Positions 34,475 to 44,313 of a stretch of DNA of 64,000 bases are shown in pieces. The translations under genes were made by a program, and so were the position numbers. The notes under the pieces are model-generated. The model was not told the origin of the DNA, made no database searches, and was given only the letters and a program-made list of their open reading frames with translations. Source of the DNA: Gammaproteobacteria bacterium. Its GTDB lineage: Bacteria > Pseudomonadota > Gammaproteobacteria > Steroidobacterales > Rariloculaceae. The DNA is taken from contig JAJDWR010000021.1 of NCBI GenBank assembly GCA_022825505.1, forward strand, positions 34,573 through 98,572. The letters run 5' to 3'. Every line of letters begins with the position of its first letter. Position 1 is the first letter of the stretch.

Positions 34475-36724
34475 GTGGACGTCACCGCAATTCTCGATCC
34501 GCTGAACGACGCGCAGCGCGAGGCGGTGACCACGCCTCCCGGGAAACCCGTCCTGGTGCTCGCCGGGGCCGGAAGCGGCAAGACCCGTGTGCTCGTGCAC
34601 CGCATCGCCTGGCTGATCATGGCCGAGGACGTCATGCCCCAGCACCTGTTCGCGGTCACCTTCACCAACAAGGCCGCGTGGGAGATGCGCCATCGCATCG
34701 AAGACCTGCTGGGCTTCCCCACGCGCCACTTCTGGATCGGTACCTTTCACGGCCTGGCGCACCGTTTGCTGCGGATTCACTGGGCCGATGCCGGGCTGGC
34801 GGAGGGCTTTCAGATCATCGACTCCCAGGACCAGTTGCGGCTGATTACCCGCCTGTTGAAGAACCTGGGCCCGGGAGGGGGTGAATTCGATCCGAAGGAA
34901 GTTCAGTGGTTCATCAACCGTCAGAAGGACGAAGGGCTGCGCCCCGACAGCGTCGACGACGAAGGGCGAACCCAATGGAAGCAACTCATCGACCTCTACT
35001 CGCGGTACGAGAAGGTGTGCGCTGCCGCCTCGGTGGTGGACTTCGGGGAGTTGCTGCTGCGTGCATTCGAATTGCTGGAGCAGCGGGCGGAGCTGAAGGA
35101 GCAATACCAGCGGCGGTTTCAGCACGTCCTGGTGGACGAATTCCAGGACACCAACTCGATCCAGTACCGGTGGATGAGACTCCTGGCCGGGTCGGAAGGC
35201 GCACCGTTCGTGGTGGGCGACGACGATCAGTCCATCTTCCGCTGGCGCGGGGCGCGGATGGAGCATCTGCAGGGATTCCAGGGCCACTTTGCCGGTACCC
35301 GGGTGGTGCGCCTGGAGCAGAACTACCGTTCGACGGGCAACATCCTGAACGCCGCCAATGCCGTCATCGCGCACAACGCGATGCGCATGGGGAAGAACCT
35401 GTGGACCGCGGGCAAGGCCGGCGACCCCATCACGCTCTATGCCGCCCTCGACGAACACGACGAAGCCGACTTCGTCATCGACCGCATCGGCGAATACCTG
35501 ACCGGGGGACACCGGCGCGACGAAGCCGCCGTCCTGTACCGCTCCAACGCACAGTCCCGGGTGTTCGAGGAGGCGCTGCTGGCCGCCGGCATTCCCTACC
35601 GCGTTTACGGGGGCCTGAGGTTCTTCGAGCGCGCCGAAGTCAAGGATGCGCTGGCCTACCTGCGGCTGATCGCCAACCGGCACGACGACGCATCCTTCGA
35701 CCGGGTGGTCAACCGGCCGCCCCGGGGCGTGGGCGTGAAGACCATGGAGGTGGTACGCGCCCGGGCAGTGGACGCGGGATCGAGTCTCTGGGCCGCCGCC
35801 ACGGAATGCCTGCAGGACGGCAGCCTGGCAAGCCGTGCAAGTCGGGCAGTCGGAGGCTTCCTGAAATTGGTGGACAGCCTGGAAGCCGACACACGGGACC
35901 TGGATCTCCACGAGCAGGTGAGCCGGGTCAACAAGGAGAGCGGCCTTCTCGCCCATCACGGACGCGCCGGTGACGAAACAGCCGAAGCGCGTGTGGAAAA
36001 CCTGGAGGAACTGGTCAACTCTGCCCGCGGCCTGATACGCGACGAAGATTCGGAACTGTCGCCGCTCGACGAATTCCTTTCCTACGCAGTACTCGAGTCC
36101 GGCGAAGCCCAGGCCGGCGCCGACGAGGAAGCAGTCCAGCTCATGACAATGCACTCGGCCAAGGGCCTGGAGTTTCCGCTCGTGTTCGTGTGCGGGCTCG
36201 AAGAGGGCCTGTTCCCCCATCAACGCTCCATCGAGGATGTCGGCGGGCTGGAAGAGGAGCGGCGGCTTTGCTACGTGGGCCTGACCCGGGCACAACGCAA
36301 GCTGTACCTGACCCACGCCGAACAGCGCCGGCTGCATGGCAGTTACCGCTACACGACGCCATCCCGGTTCATCCGCGAGATTCCCCGCAACCTGCTGGAG
36401 GAGCAGGGGCAGCGGATGTCGGTATCCAGGCCTGTGTACCGCGGCGAACGGTATGCCGGGCGGTCCGGCGGGCGCTTCGGAGCGCCGTCCGGCGGGCGCA
36501 CCGGCAAACGTTCCGGCGCACGGTACCGCGCCATGTCCGGCGCGCCGATCGGCGGCGATGACCCGCCCATGAAACTGGGCCAGCGCGTCCGGCACGGCAA
36601 GTTCGGCGAGGGTGTCGTGCTCGACTGGGAGGGCAGCGGCTCGCACGCCCGGGTACAGGTGAATTTCGAGATGGCCGGAACCAAGTGGCTGGTCCTGGCC
36701 TACGCCAACCTGGAGCTGATGTAA
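34475..36724 (+). CDS. uvrD: DNA helicase II (UvrD)
   Basis: This SF1A 3'-5' helicase acts in mismatch and excision repair. It is 749 aa. Motifs: Q (LNDAQREAVT), I (GAGSGKT, 31-37), Ia (TFTNKAAWEMRHR), II (VDEFQDTN, about 218), III (VVGDDDQSIFRWRGA), IV (LEQNYRST), V (MTMHSAKGLEFPLVF) and VI (YVGLTRAQRKLYL). The C-terminal tail (KLGQRVRHGKFGEGVVLDWE) is the Tudor-like RNA polymerase-binding domain. Before it lies an odd stretch rich in Arg and Gly (about residues 650-690). Confidence 0.95.
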   Translation: MDVTAILDPLNDAQREAVTTPPGKPVLVLAGAGSGKTRVLVHRIAWLIMAEDVMPQHLFAVTFTNKAAWEMRHRIEDLLGFPTRHFWIGTFHGLAHRLLRIHWADAGLAEGFQIIDSQDQLRLITRLLKNLGPGGGEFDPKEVQWFINRQKDEGLRPDSVDDEGRTQWKQLIDLYSRYEKVCAAASVVDFGELLLRAFELLEQRAELKEQYQRRFQHVLVDEFQDTNSIQYRWMRLLAGSEGAPFVVGDDDQSIFRWRGARMEHLQGFQGHFAGTRVVRLEQNYRSTGNILNAANAVIAHNAMRMGKNLWTAGKAGDPITLYAALDEHDEADFVIDRIGEYLTGGHRRDEAAVLYRSNAQSRVFEEALLAAGIPYRVYGGLRFFERAEVKDALAYLRLIANRHDDASFDRVVNRPPRGVGVKTMEVVRARAVDAGSSLWAAATECLQDGSLASRASRAVGGFLKLVDSLEADTRDLDLHEQVSRVNKESGLLAHHGRAGDETAEARVENLEELVNSARGLIRDEDSELSPLDEFLSYAVLESGEAQAGADEEAVQLMTMHSAKGLEFPLVFVCGLEEGLFPHQRSIEDVGGLEEERRLCYVGLTRAQRKLYLTHAEQRRLHGSYRYTTPSRFIREIPRNLLEEQGQRMSVSRPVYRGERYAGRSGGRFGAPSGGRTGKRSGARYRAMSGAPIGGDDPPMKLGQRVRHGKFGEGVVLDWEGSGSHARVQVNFEMAGTKWLVLAYANLELM

Positions 36725-36788
36725 ACTAGGGTCCGGTACCTCGATCCGAGAGCGCTGGCCCCAACGCCGTTTCACGCGTCATCCCACT

Positions 36789-38156
36789 ATGAAAATCCTG
36801 ATTCTGGGTGCGGGACAGGTCGGTACCACGGCAGCCTACAGCCTGGCCCGGGAGGAGGCCAACGAGGTCACCATTGTCGACCGCAACCCGGACAAGCTGC
36901 GCGAGTTCCAGGAGCGCCTCGACGCGCGCACCGTCCTCGGCCACGCCGCCCACCCCGACGTACTCGAGCGGGCCGGCGCGGGCGATGCGGAAATGATCAT
37001 CGCGCTGACCAACAGCGACGAGATCAACATGGTCGCCTGCCAGGTGGCGGGAAGCCTGTTCGACACGCCACGCAAGATCGCAAGAATCCGCTCCCGCGAG
37101 TACGCCATGCACCGCTCGCTGTTCCGGCCCGACGGCATACCGGTGGATATCATCATCAGCCCGGCGCAACTGGTCACGGCCCATATCGATGAACTCATCG
37201 ACTTTCCGGGAGCGCTGCAGGTCCTGGAGTTCTCCGAGGGCCGCGTCCGGCTGGTGGCGGCCCGCGCTCACGAAGGAGGCGCCCTGATCAATCGGCCAAT
37301 CCGCGAACTCCCGGAGCACATTCCCAACGTCGAGTGCCGTGTCGCTGCGATTTACCGGGACGGCGAGAGCATCGTGCCGGATGGGGATACCGTGGTCAGG
37401 GAGGACGACGAGGTCTTTTTCGTCGCCGCCCGCAAGGACATCCAGGCCGTGCTCAGCGAGGTACGCGGGCAGGAGGACCCCATCCGGCGTGTCGTCATAG
37501 CCGGCGGCGGCAACATCGGCATGCGGCTGGCCGCCGCGCTGGAGAATTCCAACCAGGTGAAGGTCATCGAGCGCAATTACCAGCGGGCGCGGCGCATTTC
37601 GGAGCGGCTGGACAAGGCCATCGTGCTGCACGGCGACGCAACCGACGAAAACCTGTTGCTGGAGGAGAACATCGACCGCGCCGACGTCTTCGTCGCCGTC
37701 ACCAATGCCGAGGAAGCCAACATTCTGTCCGCCATGCTCGCCAGGAGAATCGGAGCCAACAAGGTCATGGCGCTGATCAACAAGCCTGCATACGCCGATC
37801 TGGCCGCCACAGGGATGATCGACATCGCCATTTCCCCGCAACAGATCACGCTGGGTTCCCTGCTGGCGCATGTTCGCAAGGGCGACGTGGTAAAGGTGCA
37901 CTCGCTGCGTCACGGGGCGGCGGAGGCGATCGAAGCCGTTGCTCACGGCGATATCCGCGAATCGCGGGTCGTCGGCCGCGCCATCGAGGACATCCGGCTG
38001 CCCCGGGGGGCGACGATCAGCGCGATCGTGCGCGGCGAGGACGTGCTGATGGCCCACCACGACACGGTGATCGAGGAGGACGATCACGTCATCCTGTTCG
38101 TCGCCGACCGCCGGCAGATCGACGAGGTGGAACGGCTGTTCGAAGTCGCCCAGTAG
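36789..38156 (+). CDS. trkA: Trk potassium uptake regulatory subunit TrkA
   Basis: TrkA is the cytoplasmic NAD(H)/nucleotide-binding gate of the Trk K+ uptake system. The 455-aa protein is a tandem of two RCK-N/RCK-C units: the first Rossmann motif is ILGAGQVGTTAAYSL (residues about 4-18), the second VVIAGGGNIGMRLAAAL (about 236-252). Matching TrkH is encoded at 49612-51066 in the same window, not adjacent. In many relatives trkA follows rsmB or def; here it follows uvrD. Confidence 0.95.
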   Translation: MKILILGAGQVGTTAAYSLAREEANEVTIVDRNPDKLREFQERLDARTVLGHAAHPDVLERAGAGDAEMIIALTNSDEINMVACQVAGSLFDTPRKIARIRSREYAMHRSLFRPDGIPVDIIISPAQLVTAHIDELIDFPGALQVLEFSEGRVRLVAARAHEGGALINRPIRELPEHIPNVECRVAAIYRDGESIVPDGDTVVREDDEVFFVAARKDIQAVLSEVRGQEDPIRRVVIAGGGNIGMRLAAALENSNQVKVIERNYQRARRISERLDKAIVLHGDATDENLLLEENIDRADVFVAVTNAEEANILSAMLARRIGANKVMALINKPAYADLAATGMIDIAISPQQITLGSLLAHVRKGDVVKVHSLRHGAAEAIEAVAHGDIRESRVVGRAIEDIRLPRGATISAIVRGEDVLMAHHDTVIEEDDHVILFVADRRQIDEVERLFEVAQ

Positions 38157-38271
38157 CCCGCAGCAATGGTCCCGCGCCGAGCCTCACGACAGCACAATGG
38201 CGCCGGCCTGACTCCCGCGCGTGGCCAATTTGCGTGCACCGGGTCAGGTGTTAGAATCCCTCCCCGCAAGA

Positions 38272-39765
38272 TTGAATCGTAAATCATTGAATTTGCCCAA
38301 TAATGCAGTGGTTTTTCCGCTCTTTCCGGCGCTCGCCGGGGCTTGCCTTGCGGCCTGTTCCATGCTGCCGTCGCCGCCGGTTTCCGAATCGGCGACCGAC
38401 CTGGGCGATGCGTTTTCAGCAGTCGCGGATACGAGCCCATACGAGCCGTTTGAATGGTGGAAATCGTTCGACGACCCGGTGCTGGATCGCATCGTCGACG
38501 CGGTGCTGGATTCGAACTTCGACCTGGCGGCGGCGGTGGCCCGGGTGGACCAGGCCAGGGCCAGGGCGCGCATCGCCAACGCCCCCGCATTCCCGCTGAT
38601 CAACCCGTCCATCGGCAGCAACGACTTCGAGACGCCCACCAACGCCGGCATCGGCGCGCAGCTTGAAGAACTGGGGCTGGACGACGAAACCTATGCTGCC
38701 TTCGGCATCGACCTGCCGGAAGCGATCGGCCTGACCACCTACTCGCTGGGCGGCGCCTTTGCCTACGAAGCCGACTTCTGGGGCCGCAACCGCAACGCCG
38801 CCCGCGCCGCCGGGGCCCAGCGCCTCGCTTCGGAGTCGGACTTGCGGGCCGCCCGCATCGGGGTCCTCGCAGAAACCGTGGCCACGTACCTGGAGATCGC
38901 CGACCTGCGGCGTCAGCGCAGTCTGGCCGGCGAAAGCGCAAGGATCCTGCAGGAACTGGAACAGCAGCAGTCCTCACGCTACGACGGCGGGCTGGTCGAC
39001 GCACGGGCCCTGTACACCGCGCGTCGAAACCTGCGCGCCGCCGAGGCCGAACTGCCGCCCATCGAAGCGGCGCTGGCAGATGCCGAAGGCAGGCTCTGGG
39101 TGCTGTTGGGCGGCTACCGCGACGACCTGGCCGGCATTCTCCCCGATGCCCTGGCACCCACCCCGGCGCTCGAGGCCGTCCCGGCCGGCGTGCCGGCCGA
39201 CCTGCTCGAGCAGCGGCCCGACGTCAGCGCGGCGCGCCAGCGGATGGAAGCCTCCGGCTACATGGTCGGCGCCCGGCGCGCGGAATTGCTGCCGTCGTTG
39301 TCCCTGTCCGGCACCATCGGCCTGCAGGCCACGAACACCGGCGAATGGTTCGATCCCGACCAGTGGTTCCAGAACCTGACCGTCAACCTGCTCGCGCCGG
39401 CCTTTCAGGGCACACGGCTGCAGAGCAACCTGGCGCTGGCCGAAGCCCAACTGGACGAATCCGCCGCGGCATACGGGCGCGCTGTGGTGACCGCGGTCAA
39501 CGAGGTCGAGGCGGCGCTGGCGGGGTGGGACGGCAGTCTCCGCCGCCACGCCCTGATCGCCTCGCTGGCGGAAGACGCCCGCACCGAGGCCGCGCTGCAG
39601 GAGCGGCGCTACGTCTCCGGCGTCACGGACTACACCAACTACCTGGTGGCATCGCAGACGCTGGTCAGCGCCGACTCGGCGCTGGCGGCGGCGGAACGGG
39701 ACCTGGGCTTCGCCCGCCTGGCGCTGCACCGCGCCCTGGGCGGCGCGTGGACGGCAACGGAGTAA
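38272..39765 (+). CDS. Outer-membrane efflux lipoprotein (NodT/OprM type)
   Basis: This TolC-family channel has a lipobox (LAACS, Cys about 29 from the chosen TTG). The start is uncertain: a GTG at 38221 or 38308 is also in frame, but the TTG gives a basic N-region (NRKS) before the hydrophobic stretch. Two OEP repeats follow, with FEWWKSFDDPVLD, GGAFAYEADFWGRNRNAARA, RPDVSAARQRME and a terminal FARLALHRALGGAW. It is the first gene of a three-gene RND efflux operon (4 nt to the next gene). Confidence 0.88.
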   Translation: MNRKSLNLPNNAVVFPLFPALAGACLAACSMLPSPPVSESATDLGDAFSAVADTSPYEPFEWWKSFDDPVLDRIVDAVLDSNFDLAAAVARVDQARARARIANAPAFPLINPSIGSNDFETPTNAGIGAQLEELGLDDETYAAFGIDLPEAIGLTTYSLGGAFAYEADFWGRNRNAARAAGAQRLASESDLRAARIGVLAETVATYLEIADLRRQRSLAGESARILQELEQQQSSRYDGGLVDARALYTARRNLRAAEAELPPIEAALADAEGRLWVLLGGYRDDLAGILPDALAPTPALEAVPAGVPADLLEQRPDVSAARQRMEASGYMVGARRAELLPSLSLSGTIGLQATNTGEWFDPDQWFQNLTVNLLAPAFQGTRLQSNLALAEAQLDESAAAYGRAVVTAVNEVEAALAGWDGSLRRHALIASLAEDARTEAALQERRYVSGVTDYTNYLVASQTLVSADSALAAAERDLGFARLALHRALGGAWTATE

Positions 39766-39769
39766 GGCC

Positions 39770-40984
39770 ATGCGCAGAATCAGAAGTGTGTTGATTGCCC
39801 TGGGGATTGTCGCCGGCGCCGTGGCGGTGGCGGTCTTTCTGGTGTCGCTGGCGCCGGAACCGGAGCGCCTCGAGCCGCCGTCCCAATTGCCGTTCGTGAC
39901 GACCGTCACGGTCGCCGCCGGTTCGGGGTCGATCCCCGTCTTCGGCGCCGGAACGGTGCGGCCCAGCGCGGAGGTCGCCATTACCCCGCAGGTGGGCGGA
40001 CGGGTCGTGTGGGTGGACCCCGCCTTCCAGAGCGGCGGGCGGTTCGACACCGGCCAGACCCTGTTCCGGATCGAGGAGGAGGACTACGTCGTGCGCCTCC
40101 GGGAAGCCGAGGCCACCCTCGCCGACCGGCAGGTGGCGTTCCTGGAAGCCCGGGAGGAAGCGGCGATCGCCCGGGCCGAGTACGAACGCTACGCGGAACA
40201 GGAGCCGGGTTCGATCCCGCTGTCCGAGGCCAGCCCGCTGGCGTTGCGCGAGCCTCAGCTCAATGCCGCCCGGGCAGCGCTCGACCGGGACCAAGCGCGG
40301 GTCGCCGAGGCCAACCTGGCCGTCGCCCGAACCCGTGTGAACGCACCCTTCAACGGCTATGTCCGTGACGAATCGGTGGACGTGGGCCAGTTCGTGGCGC
40401 CTGGCCAACCGGTGGGACGCCTGTTTGCCGCCGACGCCGTCGAGGTGGTCGCGCCGCTCTCGGATGGCAACGCGGCGCTCATCCCGGGCCTCTGGAACCA
40501 GCGCGCCGGAGACGCCGGGCAGCGCATCGCAGCCCGCGTGATCGCCGAGTACGGCGACATCCGCTATGCCTGGGACGGTTACGTGGACCGCGCCGAGGCA
40601 TCGCTGGACGAGCAGTCGCGGACCATCGACGTGATCGTGCGGGTACCGGATCCCTTCACCGCGGGCACACCGGCCGGGGTAACGACGGCGCTCGACAGCA
40701 CTCCACCCCTGCTGGTGGGCAAGTTCGTGGACGTGGAGATCCAGGGGCTGGCGCCGCAGAGCTACTTCCGGGTACGCCGCGCTGCACTCCAACCCGGCAA
40801 TGAGATCTGGGCAGTGGACGACAACGGGGCCGTGACCATCGTCCCGGTGCGCACGCTGCAGCGCGGCGACGATGAAGTCTACGTGACCGGCGCCCTGGCA
40901 GACGGCCAGGCGGCGATCACCGGCGGCATCCAGTTCGCCACCGACGGCATGCTCGTGCGCACCGGAGCCGCTCCGGGCCCATGA
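39770..40984 (+). CDS. RND efflux periplasmic adaptor (HlyD/MFP family)
   Basis: The 404-aa protein has an N-terminal membrane anchor or signal (LIALGIVAGAVAVAVFLVSL) with no lipobox, then the barrel-sandwich half PQVGGRVVWVDPAFQSGGRF, a coiled-coil hairpin (LREAEATLADRQVAFLEARE) and the return half NAPFNGYVRDESVDVGQFV. It bridges the permease (gene overlaps by 4 nt) and the outer-membrane channel. The substrate cannot be told. Confidence 0.93.
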   Translation: MRRIRSVLIALGIVAGAVAVAVFLVSLAPEPERLEPPSQLPFVTTVTVAAGSGSIPVFGAGTVRPSAEVAITPQVGGRVVWVDPAFQSGGRFDTGQTLFRIEEEDYVVRLREAEATLADRQVAFLEAREEAAIARAEYERYAEQEPGSIPLSEASPLALREPQLNAARAALDRDQARVAEANLAVARTRVNAPFNGYVRDESVDVGQFVAPGQPVGRLFAADAVEVVAPLSDGNAALIPGLWNQRAGDAGQRIAARVIAEYGDIRYAWDGYVDRAEASLDEQSRTIDVIVRVPDPFTAGTPAGVTTALDSTPPLLVGKFVDVEIQGLAPQSYFRVRRAALQPGNEIWAVDDNGAVTIVPVRTLQRGDDEVYVTGALADGQAAITGGIQFATDGMLVRTGAAPGP

Positions 40985-43900
40985 GCCCGAACGACGACTA
41001 TTCCGGCGAGCCTGGCGGACCGATCGCCTACATGGCGGGCAATGGCGTCGCCGCCAACCTGTTCATGTTCGCCATATTCGCAGCCGGCCTGGTGTCGCTG
41101 ACCGGTCTGGAGCGGGAAGCCTGGCCCACCATTCCGTTCAACCACATCGAGGTCTCCATCGCCTATCCCGGCGCCACGCCGGAAGAGATCGAGGAGTCGA
41201 TCATTGCCAAGGTCGAGGAACAGGTGAACTCGCTGGACGATGTGCTGGCGGTCAAGTCTGTGGCGGCCCCGGGAATCGCCTCGATCAGAATCGAAGTCAA
41301 ATCGGGCACCGATATTCCCCTGGCTGTGGACGAAATCGAATCGGCGGTCGCCCGCATCCAGTCGTTTCCAACCGGTTCGGAGCGGCCCCAAATCGCCGAA
41401 ATGACCAGCCGGCAGAGCATCATCCGCCTGGTTCTGTACGGGGACATCCCGGAACGTTCGCTGAAGGAACTTGCGTACCAGGTCGAGGATGGACTCGCCG
41501 CGCTTCCAACGGTGTCCCTGGTCGAGACCAGCGGCGTGCGAAATTACGAGATTTCCATCGAGGTGCCGCTGAACCGCCTGCGCGCCCTGGGCCTCACCCT
41601 CGACGATGTCGCGGCCGCGATTCGCCGCAGCTCCCTCGATCTCTCCGCCGGCAGAATCGATACTTCGGACGCCCAGGTGCGGGTTCGCACTCTCGGGCAA
41701 CGCTACGTGCAGCAGGATTTCGAGGACATCGTCGTGCTCGGCCGCGGCGACGGCACCACCGTACGCCTGGGCGACATCGCCGAGGTGCGGGACGATTTCC
41801 AGGATGTCGACCTGATCGTCCGCCACGAGGGCAAGCCGGCCGCGTTCGTGGAGGTCTCCCGGGTGGAGGGCGAGCACGTGATGGACGTGGCCAACGCCGT
41901 GCACGAGCATGTCGCGAACGTCATCGCCCCGTCGCTTCCCGAGGGCGTGGAAGTGGACATCCTGAACGACGAATCCCAGGTCTACGCCGAGCGCGCCAAT
42001 CTGCTGCTGAAGAACGGCGGCCTGGGCATGTTGCTCGTGCTGTTCTCCCTGGCGCTGTTCCTCGAGATCCGGCTCGCGATATGGGTCGTCGTGGGACTCG
42101 CCACTTCATTCGTGGGCACGCTGGCGGTCATGCTGTTGCTCGGCGTCGCGCTCAACACGATCTCCCTGTTCGTGTTCGTGCTCGCCATCGGCATCATCGT
42201 CGACGACGCCATCGTCGTGGCCGAGCACATCCATCTCGAACGCAGCCGGGGCACGCCGGGCGTGGTGGCCGCGATCCGCGGCGCGCGGCGGATCAGGATT
42301 CCTCTGACGTTCGCCGTGCTGACATCGGTGGTGGCTTTCACGCCGGTATTCTTCGTGCCCGGAGGCATAGGTGAAATCTGGCGGGCGCTGCCGATCATGA
42401 TCATCGCCATGCTGCTGATTTCCCTGTTCGAATCGCTGCTGATCCTGCCCAATCACCTCTCGCATCTGCACGGCCCCGAATGGGCGCCGTCCAATTCGGT
42501 TGACAGATTCTTCGCGCGCATCCAGGGATTCGTTGACCGCCAGTTGGCCGCGTTTCTGGATGGCCCCCTGGACCGGGCCCTGCAGTTTGCGACCGCCCAG
42601 CCCGCGATCACGATCGCCGGGGCCGTCGCGCTGCTCATACTCAGCGTCTCCCTGTTGCCGGCGGGCATCGTCACGTCCACCTTCGCCGATGTCGTGGAGG
42701 GGGACTTCGTCACGGCCACCCTGGAGATGCCGGACGGCACCACAGCCGAGAGAACCTACGAGGTGGCGAGTGAGTTGGAAGCGGCCGGGCACCGGGTCAT
42801 CGAGCGTATCTCCAGCAGCAGGCCCGACGACGCGCCGCCCCTTCTGTCGGGAGTGACAGTGACTGTCGGGCGGGGACCGCGAGTCGAGGGCGGGGGCCTC
42901 ACTCCGGACCCCACCCTGAATCCGGCGGCCAATCTCGCCGCCGTCGAGTTCAAGCTCCTGGGCGCGCAGCAGCGTCAGATGTCCACCGGGGAAATCGTGC
43001 AGGCGTGGCGCGAGGAGGTAGGCATCCTGCCCCATGCGCGCGGCGTCGCCTTCAGCGGCCAGATCATCGACCTGGGCAATCCCGTCGAGGCTGTTCTGTC
43101 GCACCCCGATCCGGAACGTCTCGCGGGGATCGCAAGCTCCCTGGTCGACAGCCTTCGGGGAATCGAGGGGGTCTTCGACGTACGCTCCGATCACACGCCG
43201 GGGGTCCATGAAATCCAGCTCGGATTGCGGCCCGAGGCGCGCACGCTCGGACTCACCGCGGAATCGCTGGCCCTGCAGGCGCGCTCCGCGTTCTTCGGCG
43301 CGGAGGTCCAGCGCGTTCAAAGAGGCCGGGACGAGGTGCGGGTATTCGTGCGCCTGCCGGCGGACGAACGCGATTCCATCAACGACATCGAACGGTACCC
43401 TATTCGCACCCCCGATGGCGCGGAAATCCCGCTGAGCCAGGTCGCTTCGCTGGACTCGGGCATATCGCCGCCTGCCATCCACCGCAGGGACGGCCAACGC
43501 GTCGTCACCGTTACCGCGGATGTGGATCTGGCCGTGATCACCGGCGGGGAAGCCAACGCCATTCTCATCGACTCGATCCTTCCCGAACTCACCGCCGCGA
43601 ACCCGGAGCTGACGTACATGTTCGGCGGCGAACAGCAGCAGCAACTCGACTCCGTGGGATCGCTGTATCGCGGTTTCGCGATCGCGATGCTCATGATCTT
43701 CGCCCTGCTGGCGATTCCGCTGCGTTCCTACACCAAACCGTTCATCGTCATGGCCGTGATCCCGTTCGGGATCGTGGGGGTGATACTGGGCCACCTGATA
43801 CTGGGGATCGACTTCACCACCACGGCGATTCTGGGCATTCTGGGGCTGAGCGGCGTCGTGGTGAACGATTCCCTGGTCATGATGGACTTCATCGATCAGC

Positions 43901-44190
43901 GCCGCCGCGAGGGCGCGCCGGCGCGCACGGCGATCATCGAGGGCGCCAAGGGCCGCTTCAGGCCGATCATGCTCACCTCCGTGACCACGTTCCTCGGGTT
44001 CATGCCGCTGATTCTCGAGCGCGCGATCCAGGCGCAGTTCCTGCGCCCCTTCGCGGCCTCGCTCGGGTTCGGCATCGTCATCACCACAGCGATATTGATG
44101 ATGCTGATACCGGCCCTGTACACGATCCGCCTGGGGTTGATTCCGGCGCGCGGACGGACAGACACAGCCGAAGCCTCAATGCCCGTCTAG
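40981..44190 (+). CDS. RND efflux permease (AcrB/HAE1-like)
   Basis: At 1069 aa with twelve predicted TM helices and two large periplasmic loops this is a full RND pump. Proton-relay acidic residues appear in TM4 (IGIIVDDAIVVAEHI), and the partner in TM10 is GLSGVVVNDSLVMMDFI. It has the ACR-family HIEVSIAYPGATPEEIEESI near the N-terminus. It is the third gene of the OMF-MFP-RND operon and overlaps the adaptor by 4 nt. No regulator lies next to it, so its substrate and control are unknown; the next gene is convergent. Confidence 0.94.
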   Translation: MSPNDDYSGEPGGPIAYMAGNGVAANLFMFAIFAAGLVSLTGLEREAWPTIPFNHIEVSIAYPGATPEEIEESIIAKVEEQVNSLDDVLAVKSVAAPGIASIRIEVKSGTDIPLAVDEIESAVARIQSFPTGSERPQIAEMTSRQSIIRLVLYGDIPERSLKELAYQVEDGLAALPTVSLVETSGVRNYEISIEVPLNRLRALGLTLDDVAAAIRRSSLDLSAGRIDTSDAQVRVRTLGQRYVQQDFEDIVVLGRGDGTTVRLGDIAEVRDDFQDVDLIVRHEGKPAAFVEVSRVEGEHVMDVANAVHEHVANVIAPSLPEGVEVDILNDESQVYAERANLLLKNGGLGMLLVLFSLALFLEIRLAIWVVVGLATSFVGTLAVMLLLGVALNTISLFVFVLAIGIIVDDAIVVAEHIHLERSRGTPGVVAAIRGARRIRIPLTFAVLTSVVAFTPVFFVPGGIGEIWRALPIMIIAMLLISLFESLLILPNHLSHLHGPEWAPSNSVDRFFARIQGFVDRQLAAFLDGPLDRALQFATAQPAITIAGAVALLILSVSLLPAGIVTSTFADVVEGDFVTATLEMPDGTTAERTYEVASELEAAGHRVIERISSSRPDDAPPLLSGVTVTVGRGPRVEGGGLTPDPTLNPAANLAAVEFKLLGAQQRQMSTGEIVQAWREEVGILPHARGVAFSGQIIDLGNPVEAVLSHPDPERLAGIASSLVDSLRGIEGVFDVRSDHTPGVHEIQLGLRPEARTLGLTAESLALQARSAFFGAEVQRVQRGRDEVRVFVRLPADERDSINDIERYPIRTPDGAEIPLSQVASLDSGISPPAIHRRDGQRVVTVTADVDLAVITGGEANAILIDSILPELTAANPELTYMFGGEQQQQLDSVGSLYRGFAIAMLMIFALLAIPLRSYTKPFIVMAVIPFGIVGVILGHLILGIDFTTTAILGILGLSGVVVNDSLVMMDFIDQRRREGAPARTAIIEGAKGRFRPIMLTSVTTFLGFMPLILERAIQAQFLRPFAASLGFGIVITTAILMMLIPALYTIRLGLIPARGRTDTAEASMPV

Positions 44191-44313
44191 CCGGAACTTC
44201 ACGCGCCGATTTGGCGGATAGTGTAATGGGTTCAGTCGGTTAGCGTTATTCAACCTGGACGCGTACTGGGAACACTTTTGCCGGATCGACCCGTCCGCAA
44301 CCGATCCGCCCTA

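Noticed and set aside
34367..36775. An 802-codon minus-strand frame opposite uvrD
   Set aside because: It lacks any motif and lies wholly over an intact helicase gene.
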